64,000 bases of DNA. It comes from Aquanectria penicillioides. Its lineage: Eukaryota > Ascomycota > Sordariomycetes > Hypocreales > Nectriaceae. This document shows, one piece after another, positions 14,274-34,400 of this stretch. The DNA lies in the NCBI GenBank assembly GCA_003415625.1, contig PYIU01000004.1, positions 3,906,001 to 3,970,000 on the forward strand. The letters are read 5' to 3'. Numbering within the stretch: the first letter of the stretch is position 1; every line of letters begins with the position of its first letter. The translations under genes and the position numbers were made by a program. Under the pieces are notes generated by a model that did not search any database, was not told where the DNA came from, and saw nothing but the letters and a program-made list of their open reading frames with translations.

Positions 14274-16489
14274 TATACTTAATATATTTATAAATAGCAT
14301 TTTATATTAATATTAATAAATACTAAAATGCTAAGCTAGCTGCATTAAAGTAAAAGGTGCTATATTAACTTTAGGGGCAGTATAAAATTTACTTTATTTT
14401 ATATGCATTATATAAATAGCAAAAGATAAAAAGAATAGTCTATATTAAGATTAAGCTAATATATAATCCTTCTTTTTTTTATTCTTTATAGCTATAAAAG
14501 ACTAACTATTAATAAATATTAAGGCTAATAGCTATATAGCTTATATCTATATATATAAATTATATAAGCTATTATTATATTTAGTAAAAGCTAATGCCTA
14601 TATACTAATAGTAGCTTTATAAAAGGGAATAGCTATAATAAATATAGCTTAATTTAGTTTTATTATAAATATATTATTAATATAGATTATAAAAAAAAAG
14701 CTTTAGTAATTAAAGGCTAAAGCTATTTAAACTAAAAAAAAAAAAAATTTAAATATACTTTTAAGTTATATTTATAGTTCTAACTATAAGTCTTAATGCC
14801 AATTAGCTCTATAAATTAATTAATAAAATTAATTATATAATTATAGCTTTTAAAAGCTTAATAGCTATATTACCTTTTTTAATTAAAAGGGCTAAAGCTA
14901 TTTAAAAATAAATAGTATTAAAAAGTAATAATAGCAATAAATAAGGTTAATCTTAATATAGATTTATATTAGCTAATATTAATAATAAAGATTAAAGTTT
15001 AATATAACTCTTTAAGTAATAGCTTAAGCTTAAATAAAGCTAAAAGGGAATTAAAGTAAAAAGGGCTTAAAAATAAAAAGAAAAATAGTAAAAAAAATAA
15101 TAAAAATAAATAAAATAAATTTTATATCTTTTAAAAAGAATATAAACTTAAAGTAAATAAAATTATTAAAATAGATAAATATAGATTAAATATAATAATA
15201 AATAAAAATAGAATTTAAAAGTAAAATAAAGCTAAAGTAAAAACCTAGCTATTAAAAGAGTAAGCTTTAATATATTATTTATATAATAGGCTAGTTTTTT
15301 TTCTTTTTTAAAAAGAGTTTTTTTTAAATATATTAACTTTTCTTTTAATAAAAAGAGTTAAAGCATTTAAGTAAAAGAGTTATTAAAAGATAAAGGCAAT
15401 ATAAAAATAAATATATTTTAAACTAAATATAGCTTAATAGCTAGCTTATAGTATAATATAATATATAAATAAGCTAGCTATTTAATAAAGTAATATATAA
15501 TTTAAGCTTTAAATAAATATTACTTAAGCTTAAAGAGATTATAAAGTAAATTAAATAAAGTTTCCTTTTAGCTTAAATAAAATAGATAATATAATATAAT
15601 ATAGCTAATTATTTTAATAGTATCTTTATATTAATATTAAAGTATATTTATTTTAAAGACCTTTTTTTAAAAAAGAAATCCTTAAAGTTTAATATATTTT
15701 ATTTATATTTAAATAAATAAAAAGCTTTTATATTTTTTAAATCCTTTATATAAATAAATAGTTTTTTTCTTTATATAAAATAAAAATTTTTTAATTATCT
15801 TTATTTTATTATTTATATACTATTTATAAAATTTATATTTAGCTTATTTTTATTAATGCCTTTAATTAATTAATTTTTAATTTTTAATTAACTTTTAATT
15901 CTTTTTATATTTTTTATTAAAAAGCTAATTAATAAGCTATTTTTTATATTTTTATATTAATTTATACTAAAAGCTATTATAATAATAGTAATAAATTTAA
16001 TATATTATTAATATAATTATAAAATTTCTTTTTTTAATATTTTAAGCTTAAAGCTAGCCTTAAAATTAAATAAATTATTTATTAAAATATATATTAAATA
16101 AAAGGATTTTAAATTTATTTTTTAATAATTTAATTAAAATAGCTTTATAACTTTTTTTAATAATATAAAGAGTTTAAATTTATTTAATAAATAAAGCTTT
16201 AGCAATCCTTTTTAAATTATTACCTTTTTTTATTAAAAAGATAATATATATTAATACTATAGGCAATTATAAATTTAATTATATATATATATATTATATA
16301 GATAGCCTTAAGGTTTACTCCCTATATACTTACTATAAAGGCAATAAAGGCCTACCTTTAGCGCTTAAGTTTTCCTTTAAGCTTAAAGATATATAGGCCT
16401 TAAAGTAGCTTTTTATATAGCTATAACTTAAGGAAATAATATAATTTTTATAGCTAAATTATATTATAAATAAAAGTTAATTAAACTTA

Positions 16490-16759
16490 ATGCCTTTAAT
16501 ATTAATAAAAGAAATAAAAAAATTAATCTTTAATAAATTTAAAGATTATACTATTAATAAAGGCTTAAAATATATATATTATTTATATAGCTTTAAATTA
16601 AACTTAAGTTTTTATTATATCTTTTTTAAATATAAATATATTTATATTATTAATAAATTTATTATTATAATTTTAAAGACTTTTTTAAATACTATATATA
16701 GCTTTAATATAAAAAAAAAAAATAGTAATTTTTATAAAACTTTAGCTTTAATACTATAA
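16490..16759 (+). pseudogene. Relict ORF of the transposon, copy B
   Basis: An 89-codon frame beginning MPLILIKEIKKL, collinear with the 72-codon frame at 6,962 in copy A for about 57 residues. It then diverges by a frame change near 16,663, where the AATTACTATAATTTT run of copy A is shorter. It is a remnant of a mobile-element gene. No family can be named. Confidence 0.6.
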
Positions 16760-19700
16760 AGTTTAAAGGATTTATTATTAAATTAAAAATATATTAATTA
16801 CTTAAATAAATAGCTAAAAAGTTAAATTAATAACTATTATAAATAGCCTTAATTATAAAAAGTAATAAAAAGCCTTTTATAATTAATTAAATTAAAAGCT
16901 ATAATAAAGTTTAATTAAAGGAATAATGCTATTTTACTATAAGCCTATATTATATATATTGCTTTTATTATAATTATAAAGGCAAATTTAATAGATTTTT
17001 AAAGTTTATTTTTTATTTAACTATTAAAAAGTATATTTAGGTTTTTAGCTATTATTACTATTTATAAAGCTATTATTAACTTTATTACTTTATTTATTAT
17101 ATTAAAAAAAGAAATAGATCTTTATTTAAATACTATATATTTTTAGGCTATTATTTTATTTAATTTAAAAATAATAATAGCAATTATATAATAAAAGCAA
17201 TATAAAAAATACTTAAATATAATATTTATATTAATAATAGTAATAAAGGCTTTTAAAAAGAGCTTATTATATACCTTAAAGAAGCTAATAAAAAATTATT
17301 ACTATTAAAAGCTTTTTATAATTAAATCTTAAAAAATATATATATTAATTTATAAAGTTTAATATAGTTTTATATTAAATTTTTAGCATTTTATAGCATT
17401 TAATTTATATTTAATAGTTATATTTTAAGGTTTATTATAATAAATTTAATATTTTAATTATTTACTTAAAGCTTAAAAATAAAGCATTTTATTAATATAA
17501 TTGCCTTTTTAATATAGCTTATAGCTAAAAAATCTTACTTAAAGCAATTAAAAGAAAGGAGCCATAATAAAGCTAAAGCAATATTACTTTAAAGTTATAT
17601 TTATCTCTTTAAGTTTTAAAGTTTCTTTTAATTATTAATACCTTTTTTATTTTAGCTTTAAATAAAGTATTATATTAAATTATATATTTAACTTTAATTA
17701 TATAAATCTTTTATTTATTGCCTATCTTTTATAGTTTTAATTAATTAACTATTATATTATTATATTATATATATTTTATATTTATTTAAGTTAATAAATA
17801 GCTTTTATAATAAGCTAATTTTATTAATTATTATAATTAGGCTTAAATTATTTTTATATTAAAATAATATATTAAGTAATTTAATATAGTTTTTAAATTA
17901 ACTATTTAATTATTTATTTTAGCTATTATATAAAGATTATTTTATTTAAAGTTTAATAAAAAGTAATTTATACTTTAAATTTAGCTTTTTTAAGATTTAT
18001 TATATATTAATTAAATACTATAAACTAAAGGTTTAATAAAAAAAATAGTAATATATTTATAAAGGATTTAATATATATTTATTATAAAATATAATTAAAG
18101 CTATTTAAATTATAATTAAGGCCTAAATAAATAATATAGCTATTCTTTAAGGCTTAAGCTAAATTAAAGGTATTATTTTTAATATTATTTACTTTTTAAA
18201 TTACTATTTTATAAAAAGTTATTAAAGCTATATTTAGCTATTATATTTCTATTAAAAAGATTAAGCTATATAAAGTAGTTTTATTTTAGTAATTTTATAT
18301 TAAATAGTATAAATTAAAGTTTTTAATTATAATTATTTAAAGGGCTAAAATAAAGCTAGCTAAAGTATATATTGCCTTTAAATCTTCTTTACCTTTTAAA
18401 GGGTTATATATTATAATTATTTTTATATAATAGTATTTAAAATTAATTTTAATTTAATCTTTTTTAGCTTAATAAATTTAAATTTTTAATTTATATTATT
18501 TATATATATAAAAAGCTATATAGCTTAAATAATAAATTATAATATAATTTAATCTTTTAGAGTTTATTAAAGTATTAATTTTTTAGTTTTTAGCTAATTT
18601 TAAAAGTATAATTATATTATATTTATTATAGATATATAATACTTAATAAATTAACTTAAGGCAATAGTATATATTTTAAAATAGAATTTATATTAATTAA
18701 ATATAAATAGAAAAGTTAATTTAATAAATAATAGTAATAAAGTATAAGCATTAAAAAAAAGAAATATTAAATAAAATATAATATTATTTATTTATAAAGC
18801 TTAAAGGTTAATTAATTCTTTTAATAAAGAAAAAAGCTATAAAAAAAGGGTTTTTAAAAAAGCTATTTTATTATATATAAAGAATATTTTATTATATTAA
18901 AATGCATTTTTTATATTTTATTAATTATTTATAGTATTCTTTTTTATATAGATTTAAGGCTTTTTTACTATAAAATAAATATAGCTTTAAATTAAATAAT
19001 CTTTATAATATAAAGTATAATAATAAAGAATTTTTTTCTTTTTAATAAAGCAATTATTATATATTAAGCTATTATATTAGCTATAAATTAAAGTAAATTA
19101 ATTATTTTTTATAATATAGCTATATTTATAATATTAAAAGCATTAAATAAATTTTAATTCTTTATTAAAAAGTTTATAATTATAAAATTTAATATTAAAA
19201 AATAGTTTATTATTATATAAACTATTAGCTTTTTAATAAATAAAATATAAAAAATTAAATTTATTTTTATTATAATACTATTTTAAATTTAAATAAGCTT
19301 TATTTTATTAACTTTTAAAGTATTAGCACTATTAATAATCTTAATAAATTTATTTATATTATTAAAAATAAATTTAATTTAAATTCTTTTTATTAAAATA
19401 ATAAAGATTAAAAAAATAAAAAAGGCATTATTTTTAAATATAATAGCTATTTATTCTTTTTTATAAAAAGCTTTAGTTTATTTTAAAATAAAAAAAATAA
19501 AAATTATATTTTTATTAAAAAGGCAATATATTGCAATTATATAAAAGTTATTATAGGCTTAATTTATTATTTATATAATTTTTATTAAAATATAGTTTTT
19601 AATATTTTTAAAGGTATTTTTAATATAAATAGTAACTTTATATTTAATATAGCTATATATTATATATTTATTAGTATTAATATTTATAAATATAAAGCTA

Positions 19701-20321
19701 TATAAAAGGATTAATATATAAAACTATTATATTAATTAAAAAAAAAGCTGAAATTAATTAAAATAGCTATTATTACTATAATAATAGTAATTATTATAGT
19801 AATAGTAATTTTATTAATAAATCTTTTTTTAAAGGTTATATTAATCTTAAAGAAAAAATAAAAGTATACTTTATATATATTAATATAAATTTAAAATACT
19901 TTTTAAACTATTTTAAGAAAATAAAATAAAATAATTTTAATAATAGCTTTATAGGCTTTTTTATCTTTATTAATTATAAGGCTTTTATTAGCTTTTATTA
20001 CTTTATTTATTTTAAGTATATTATTATATTAATTAATAATAAAAAAGAATTATATTAGCTATTTTTAATACTATATCTTTTTAAATTAATAACTATTAAA
20101 AGGGCTATAATATTAATATTATGCTTTTAATATATTATTATATCTAAAAGTAATTTAATATAAGGAATTAATTAATTATAGTTTAAAACATTTTAAAGGT
20201 AATTTAAAATAGCTATAAGCAATTATAAGTTTAAAGGTAAAGTTATTTAATTTTATATTAATACTATAAGTAATTATAGATTTATTTATATATATATATA
20301 TTAAATATATTAATACTATTT

Positions 20322-26965
<6,644 letters not shown>

Positions 26966-27630
26966 AATTATATTATTTTAAACTATTAATTTAATATAAA
27001 ATATTAAGGCATTAAAATATTATATAAAGAATAAAGGTCTTTTTAAGACTGATTTAAGTAGGGCTTATTAAACACTTAGCTTTTTAAATCTATATAAGTA
27101 ATTAATAGAGAGCTAGACCTTTTAGACCTTAAGGGGCAGGGGCTATAGAGGGAGATAGAGAATACACACATGAAAAAAAAAAGGTCATTAAATGGTCATA
27201 AAGGTTCTTCAACAAATGGACTCATATATCTATTTCTGATATGGGGTTGAAAGCTAGCTTATATAACCCTCCGGGTGCATCTCATGTGCTCAAATGGCAG
27301 AGTCGGTAGTGGCCCCATGACCCATGTCATCGGACCTCGGCTAGTTCCGGGGCTCGTGTGGATCGCTTGGCTAATCAAGGCGCATGCAAACGCAGGTGAC
27401 CATCCACCCGGTCACTTTATCTGTCGTCAATCCTTGGGGAACCTGGTCTGCACCTAGGCCGGGTTAAGTGTGAGAGACACGGAGAGGGAAGGAGATAGAG
27501 AAACCGGGGGACAAACGCAGCTTCCGACACGATAAATAACTATCGTGCCCCATTTGTTCCACCTTTGTAGAAACTTGGTGTCTGGTGCTCACCCCAATAT
27601 CAACGATTACGCGTTGCCACATCGCCCGGC
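26966..27630. other. Transition from AT-rich block to gene space; upstream region of the dioxygenase gene
   Basis: AT-rich sequence persists to about 27,110, followed by a mixed zone with purine-rich segments (GGAGATAGAGAA occurs at about 27,151 and 27,491), then normal composition from about 27,260. A 60-codon frame at 27,275-27,457 has no recognisable features and is probably chance. The last 370 bp must hold the promoter of the dioxygenase gene. No clear control element is seen. Confidence 0.7.
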
Positions 27631-28898
27631 ATGACCTCCAAGAATGATCTCCAGGGCGAGCTTTCCATGGACCTCCCCATTATCAACCTTGATACTTACC
27701 TTCACAATCCAATAGGGTCAGAGGTTGTTCAGGCGGAATGTCGCAAGGCTGCAGATGCCTTCATCACTTATGGTGCTCTTATCCTACACGACTCCCGCGT
27801 CTCGGAGCAGGACAACTCGACCTTTTTAGACCTACTCGAAGACTACTTTGCCCAACCGGACGACATTCTCCGTCGGGATGAACGACCTGAGCTGAGCTAC
27901 CAAGTCGGAGTCACGTTGGAAAACACTGAGAAGCCAAAATGTGCCGTCGATGAACCTTGTCTAGACGTCATCAGCCGCCTGCACCCTTCTCAAAGGCCTC
28001 TTGACATCTCAGCTCATTCTCCAGATCCAAAATGCAGGTTTTTCTGGCGCATGGCTGAGCCTCCCCCTTACAGAACTCAGTTCCCTGGTCTAAATGCTCC
28101 AAATGTCGTCCCTGACGCTTCCCATGTCAAGGCACGATGGACTCCCGCCATGAACCAGTGGGGCGGCTCAATGACCAATTCGTCAGTCTCCTCCTGTTCC
28201 CTGTTGCTTATCTCCTTTGCGTCCTAGCAGCTCATGATTATTGAAGTGTTTCCAAGCTTGCTGAAATGGTCGCCACTGGTCTCGGTCTCCAGTCTCAGTA
28301 CTTCAGTGATGCTGGCCGCTACGGGTTTGTGTCTCATTCCATTAATCTCACCACATTTGAAAGCATCATGACCCACTCATAGCTTTGTATGAATAGGCCT
28401 CACCTCCTTGCGCCAACGGCTTCAAACCTTGAAAGGTATGGTGAGAAGGATACGATCCTGGCTGGGTTCCACACCGATCTAAACTTTCTCACCATTCATG
28501 GACGCTCTCGTTTTCCAGGTCTGCACATTTGGGCACGAAACACGGGTAGTCGTATTGCTGTGAAGATCCCTCAGGGAAACTATCTGCTGGTCCAGGCGGG
28601 TAAGCAGATCGAGCATATAACAGGTGGCTTGATCAAAGCCGGCTATCACGAAGTCGTGGTTAATGAAAAGACTCTCGAAACTATCGAACAGCGAAAAAGA
28701 ACCTTTCCTAATCGGCCACTCATTAGAATCTCAAGCACCCTATTTTGGCATTTAGGCTCCGACTTTGATCTCGCCCCTATTCCCGATCTCGCTGACAAAG
28801 CGCGGAAACTCAAGACGGCGAATTCTGAGCTCGGTATGGACGAAGGTGCGGAAACGCTGTACCCAAACGTAAAAGTCGGGCACCAAGTACAGGAGTAG
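27631..28898 (+). CDS. 2-oxoglutarate/Fe(II)-dependent dioxygenase (isopenicillin N synthase-like fold)
   Basis: Three exons: 27,631-28,181, 28,247-28,324 and 28,397-28,898. The introns are 65 and 72 bp, both GT-AG and needed to keep the frame. The product is 376 residues. The C-terminal half shows the double-stranded beta-helix signature: the HTD triad gives iron ligands His235 and Asp237, the distal ligand is probably His294 in GYHEVVV, and RIS at 320-322 should bind 2-oxoglutarate. The N-terminal LPIINLDTYL is typical of this family, so Met13 is an alternative start. Such enzymes oxidise small molecules using oxygen and 2-oxoglutarate; the substrate cannot be told from the sequence. No biosynthetic partner genes adjoin it. 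It is the first gene next to the heterochromatin-like block, a common place for accessory genes. Confidence 0.85.
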
Positions 28899-29383
28899 GT
28901 CCTTTTTCAACCATTTCCATTCAAGTGCTATCTAACAGTCATATTCAACAGAGAACTAAAGCACATTGCTTTGATGTCATGATTTTGTCTCGTTTTGTCT
29001 TCTCCGGGCGAGATTAGATTGGGGGATATGTCAATTTGACTCTGCTCCAAGGCCTTTGTATCCGGTTGCACGGTTAAGAGTCAAAACTATGACACACTTC
29101 AGACGCATACAAAAACACTAAAGGCCAAATATATTAGGCCTCCACAGCCCCAGTATATTCCGGCGAACTGGCATTGGTTGGATGGAGAAAAAGCCACAAT
29201 TCTAAAGACACATTCGGAGGGCATTCGGTCTGAGATTGGGTTATAATATATATTGAATACTTGACAAGAAACTTAAATTCCGACTTCGTATCAACATCTG
29301 GGGTATCTACGACAGGCGTCTTAGTGTTAGAGAAGCCTCGTCCATTCCCTCCTCCCTTGGACGAAAAGAACGCGTTAAAATCT
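28899..29383. other. Intergenic, convergent 3' ends
   Basis: Holds the 3' flanks of the dioxygenase (+) and the purine permease (-). No gene or RNA is recognised. Confidence 0.6.
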
Positions 29384-31459
29384 TTAGGCTTTTTTGGTTG
29401 TTTCTTTGGTATGGGACGCAGGCGAGGTTCCAGTTACTTTCCCACCATCAGATCCATCTCGTTCCGAACTAGTGCCTCGTTCAGCAGCAGAATTCTCTCC
29501 TTGGGCCAAAGTTTCAACACCAGGTTGTTCCGCACGCCAAAAGTCCTTCTTTCCTTTCATTAGTCGAAGAGTCCATGGGGGCAGGATGCCACCAGGAATA
29601 TGCCACGTCCATCCATCTCTCTCTTCGTAGTTGGGGGGACAATTCGTCCACCAGATGCAACCTTGATCAACCAGACCAGGGTATTGATTAGAATGTAAGT
29701 ACAGATTCCTGCAATGAGGCCATCGGCAATAGAGTAGGTGAAAGGCATAAGAGCGATGGTGAGGAAAGCGGGTACAGCATCACCCAAGTATTTCCAATTG
29801 ATGTCCACCACAGATTTAGCCATCATGGAACCGACAAGGATTAAAACGCACCCAGTAGCCCATGGCGGAATCGATGCGAAGATCGGGGCAAAGAATACAG
29901 AGATAAAGAAGCAGATACCAGCAGCCATTGCGCTCAAGCCAGTTCTTCCACCCTCAGAGATACCTGCGCCTGACTCAACGAACGCTGTAACGGGAGGAAC
30001 ACCCAAAACCGCGCCAATAGAGATACTGAGAGCATCAACCATATAAGCTGTAGCAGATCCCTCAAAATCTTGCGTCACAGGGTCGACAAGGTCCGCAAAA
30101 CGAGCCATACCGTAAAGCGTACCAGTGCAGTCGAGGATATCCACATACAGGAAGGTGATGAGAGCGAGTCCAAACTGGCCTCCATAGCCACTAACCTCAA
30201 ACTTGAGAACGTTGAGTGTTTTCTGAATCTGGTGGAAGTCGACAACCTTCTTAAAAAAGTCGAAAGAACTATCACCAGTCGCGCTATAGGGGAAGTAGGT
30301 GACGGGGGTATCGCGGGGCCAGGAGATGATGCTAACGAGGAGGATCCCAGCAATAATAGCGCCCTTAACCCGATACATCATCAGCATAACCGTGAAGATA
30401 CCTCCACAGAAGATGCCAATCCACATGGCAGGATATCGCATTTTCTCCGATGAGGGGCATACGCCATCGACCAACTTGGTGGGGTCACAACCAGCTAACT
30501 CTGTCGGAGTAGATGAACCTGGCACAATGAGAGCAATACCCTCGCTATATGTCAGCCCGATAATGGTCAAGAACAAACCAATACCGACGCCAGTTGCAAC
30601 CTTGATGGAGCGAGGGATGGCTCGGGCCAGCCACTGACGCATTCCCAAGAGTGCCAGACCCAGAAAGATGAAACCCTCAATGAAAATGGCCGTGAGCGCA
30701 ACCTCGAATGGAATATTACCAGTGCCATGAAATCCAACTATTCGTTTTAATTAGGTACGCTTAGCGTCTAAATTGAGCTATTATTCACAACTTACCAACG
30801 GTGTACGCGAAGTAGGCGTTAAGACCTAGGACATAGAGAATCAGCGTTTGTTGTTGTGCGCCAGAAGTAAGACCCGAAATGGAGAACCAGGCTGATTGAT
30901 TTGATGTTGAACATACCCATTCCAGGAGCGAGGCCGACAGGACTAATATCGCAATTTTAGCAGTGCTTAGGACTTTTCTACCACGGTAGAAAACCGCGTC
31001 GACTCACAGGTTGGCAAATAGACCCATGCAAAAGGTAGCGAGTGCCGAGATCGCAGCCGTGGCTGTTACAATATCCCGTTTCACAATTTGAACACATATC
31101 AGGTACTCCTCATTGTCTGCACAAGTAGGATCATTGGTATCATTGCACACACAGGTGCCACCAGTCTCGGAAACAATGGATGCATTGACAGCGATGATGT
31201 ATGCCATTGCAAAAAAAATGGCGAGGCCAGATCGGATCTCGGTCAAGAATCGGGTACCCTTGCGTTCACGGGGCTATCCATATAATGCAATCAAGATTAG
31301 TATATCATTACGTCTGAGTTTGTTGGGCCTTGTACAAAGGTCTGCAAGGAAGAGAGAACATAGCAGGGTCACACTTACATGGCCGGAGCCCTCAAGCTGG
31401 AACCAGTGGCCAACCGGACTGGTCGCGACCTTGTTGTTTATGCTTTCCATCCAAGCCAT
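29384..31459 (-). CDS. azgA: AzgA-type purine (hypoxanthine/adenine/guanine) permease, with an apparent 1-base frameshift
   Basis: Five exons: 31,379-31,459, 31,008-31,273, 30,917-30,942, 30,796-30,825 and from 30,737 down. The start is MAWMESI at 31,459. The polytopic membrane protein carries the AzgA signature TAFVESGAGISEGGRTGL and an N-terminal SPVGHWFQLEGSGH, as in fungal proton/purine symporters of the plasma membrane. As written, the frame ends at 29,560 (526 residues) with a tail unlike the family. Adding one base to the six-G run at 29,633-29,638 restores a tail containing HIPGGILPPWT and GKKDFWRAEQ and ends at 29,384, giving 585 residues, close to A. nidulans AzgA. No intron can repair this. 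I infer a sequencing error more readily than a real mutation. AzgA proteins are known to take up purines for salvage or as nitrogen source. Confidence 0.88.
29633..29638 (-). other. G6 homopolymer where the azgA frame is lost
   Basis: Six G on the + strand (codons GTC CCC CC on the coding strand). Seven would keep the conserved V-P-P-N-Y reading. See the matching cases at 51,254 and 60,777. Confidence 0.8.
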
Positions 31460-34400
31460 GGTGTATTCCTTGTAACGCTTAGGATGAAGCGAAGACAAGC
31501 AAACAAGGGCGATGATAGGATTGGTTAATGCCGATCTCCTGAGGAGAACAAGCTTGCGCCCTAGTGACAAAGGCTGAGGGTGGTAGGAAATGGGGATTTT
31601 CCAAAGGATTTAGATGGGGAGTCGGTCCCGTCTTTAACAGTAAAGTAAAGACTAAGGTTATTGACTAGCCTAAGGTCAAGAACGGGTTAGGTCCAGGTTC
31701 GGGTGCAGGGTCAGGTCTCAAAAGTGCCCGACAATGGCACTCAATGTACTGATAAAGAGCTAGGGTGAAAAGCAGATATTTGAGAGGAGCACGGAGATTG
31801 GACGCAAATAGCAATGACTGATTGAGGGTGTGCTAGGGTTTGAGCTGGGGGGACCATAGATGGGAGCATGAGCATGGGCATGGGCAAGGATCTATATAGC
31901 TCTGTGCGGTGGTCTGGATAAGATGGATGCCACAGAGAAATCAACAGCAGAGGTGCCCCAGGAATCGACAACAGGAAAATGGGGGGAGACCGAAATATTC
32001 TACATACCGACTACCTAGGTAAACTCAGATACCTGGGGTAGTACCGCACCACCGAGTAGATGCAGTGCGATCCAGTCGGAAAGCGGCGACGCAATGCGTA
32101 TTTGGCGCAGGCGCAAGACGGCGTAATGCGACGGCGGACAAGCGGGCAAGTGCAAAGTATCGGAGGATCGGCTAGATATCTTGAGTTGAATTGGTCTGGG
32201 GTCGAGATTGGGGCCGCCCCCGGGGAGGGTTCTCGGTAAAGGGCTAGACAAGATAGGCAACCAGATCAAGCCCACTTCGATCAATCAATAAAATTCCCTT
32301 GTTGTCGAATTTGACTGATAAACAGCTGGAAAGGGGGTGTGGATTGGAAGATTGTTGGATTATCTCCAGATGTGCCGGCGGCCCAGGAGTCTTCGTGAGG
32401 TGGGTTCGTTTGGGACTTCAACAAGCCGGGTCTTTCAGAAGTGCTAACCAGTTGCACCAAAGGGGAAGGAATCAGCTTTGAAGAACCCAGTGTCTATATC
32501 ACGGTTTATGTGATGCTCACGTCGTTGGAGAGAACCAAGAAGAGAGAGGAGAAGCCAGATAGAAAATTAAATTGACAGCCATGAACAGTGGAGGCAAGAG
32601 ACGGTGCCTACCGGTTCAGCTACCTCGTTTCATCTCTGTCCTAGGACAGAAAATTTTTTTAGGTCCTTCGTCCCATTTTTTGGAGGGGTCCCAATCGATC
32701 CTAGGCAATGACTTTTGCCTTGGCCAAAGTTCTGTGGCCGCCGGCGCATCATTCATTGCCCATCCCGGCTTGGGGATCCATCCATTCCCCACGCCTCGAT
32801 GATTCCGGGAATTGCGACGGTCATGGCCGAGCGAAGTGGGGAAGGTGAAAGATAAGGATGCTACGCCACCAAAACACACAAACCAGTCACAGATCAACAG
32901 ATATCATCCATCAGGTAGCGCTGGACCTCGGGTCAGCTACTCGATTGAATTGGCCATGGCTCGTTGCTCGTTCATGCGATAAACACATGTTTCATCCATT
33001 GTTTTCAGCTCTGCCTCATGTTGACTTAGCTACAGTGATCCGAGAGTCTAATAGGAGCAAATTGCCTCCTACGTAGCAACTTGGTCTACCACGCTATTCG
33101 TGTGAAGACCTGTTGTGTCCTTTCTGGTGGCTCGATGGGGATTGCAATGATGGGTTGTGGTGCCATGGCCGCAGCTCCAGTCCCCATCCAGCCATCACTT
33201 AGGGGTAGTTCGACAACCTCAAAACAGCCCGACAACAAGATTGTGTTGTGTACCACGAAGCCAACTGACACAGGCTATTCAAAAGTGGGGATCCTGTGGG
33301 GTCGAAGGAAGGCACATCTCACGATCGATCGTGTATGTACCCCGACCTTGTTCACCTAGGTAGGCAATAATGCATAGCTGGCTGGAGGTATTGTGTTGAT
33401 TCTTGATGGGGGAGTAGGAGAAGAAGGGGGAGCAAGACGCAATAATTGAGTGAGTGGAGCTGTAAAGCTATATTGGGCTTCTAGAAGCCTATAGGCCCAC
33501 TGTCGGCGTTGGTCAGAGACCCTGCGCCCAGTTAATCAATACGCGGCTGAAGAGGTGCGGGGCAGGGGTCTCAGGCATGCTGGTACACAGCGGCGGTTGA
33601 ACCACATGCACAGACAATCAGCGCGTTCTCTTTTCCTGTGTTCATCTCGATATATCTGTTTACGAAATCGGCGAGCATCAGAACGGTCGAGGCCGGCTCC
33701 GAGACGGCCGGATGGTAAAATGGAGAGTTTATGATTAGCCGAGTATTGGTGCCTGGAGATAGCGACCCCAATCAAACCAAGTAGAGATTGCACACAGCAT
33801 CGTGGTGTGGTGTGTGTGTGGCTGCTGTGTTTTGTGTCCGTAGCCCGTGTCTGAGTCTGTGTGGTTGCCTTGGTGTGGTTAGATGGGTAGGGAGCTGCGC
33901 TGAAGACATGGTTGATGCTCGGCCATTGACTCGATCGGGAAGCTACCAACTGCTCTTTTGTTGGACACACAAGGGCAAGAGATAAGGTAGGGCAGAGCTT
34001 TTGATAACAACCTGATTGCTCATCACGAGACCAGTTTCGACTGCTAACAGATTTTAGTGAGCAGTTGCAAACCCTAGCCGTTGTTGTCGATTCGAGGTGG
34101 GGCCAGGTGACGGCAAATGTGGGGGATCGTAAGGGAGTTTAGTGGGTCTACTGGAAGAGTGATGCGAAGCTGTCCAGTAGGCAAAAGAGAGAAAGAAAAA
34201 AAAATAAAAGGAGGAAGAAATCTGAAAGGGTTCACGCTCTAGCTCGCACGCCATTCATTTCAGCTTTGGTGGAGAAAAAAAAAAAGTAGCGCGAGTCAAT
34301 CTGGGAGGATTCGGTCTACGAAACTATTCCCGGTATCAATCATATTTTATTTGTGACAGTTTGTAGCAGTATGATGGCTGTTGATGGAAATTCTTTCGTC

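Larger units (their letters stand above)
13677..20246 (+). mobile_element. RIP-degraded transposon, copy B (left arm of palindrome)
   Basis: About 6.57 kb. The left edge (ATTT repeats followed by ACTTTATAGACCTATAAAG) recurs inverted at the right end of copy C. The right end (AAAACATTTTAAAGGTAATT, then AAGTTTAAAGGTAAAG) recurs inverted at the start of copy C, after a spacer of about 75 bp. It contains an approximately 1-kb segment (about 14,065-15,060) with an AAT microsatellite that copy A lacks. Coding capacity is destroyed and the class is unknown. Confidence 0.8.

Noticed and set aside
5149..20246. Copies A and B as the two LTRs of one retrotransposon
   Set aside because: They are over 5 kb each, differ by a 1-kb segment, contain relict coding sequence, and a third copy is inverted.
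27275..27457. 60-codon frame before the dioxygenase
   Set aside because: No domain, different frame, no splice link to the dioxygenase; likely chance in promoter DNA.
30075..30637. Several frames overlapping azgA on both strands
   Set aside because: Shadow frames of the permease exon.
33536..33970. Minus-strand frame of 144 codons, with an overlapping 66-codon frame
   Set aside because: No recognised domain, low-complexity Thr/His stretches produced by the GT-rich tract, and no supporting splice structure.
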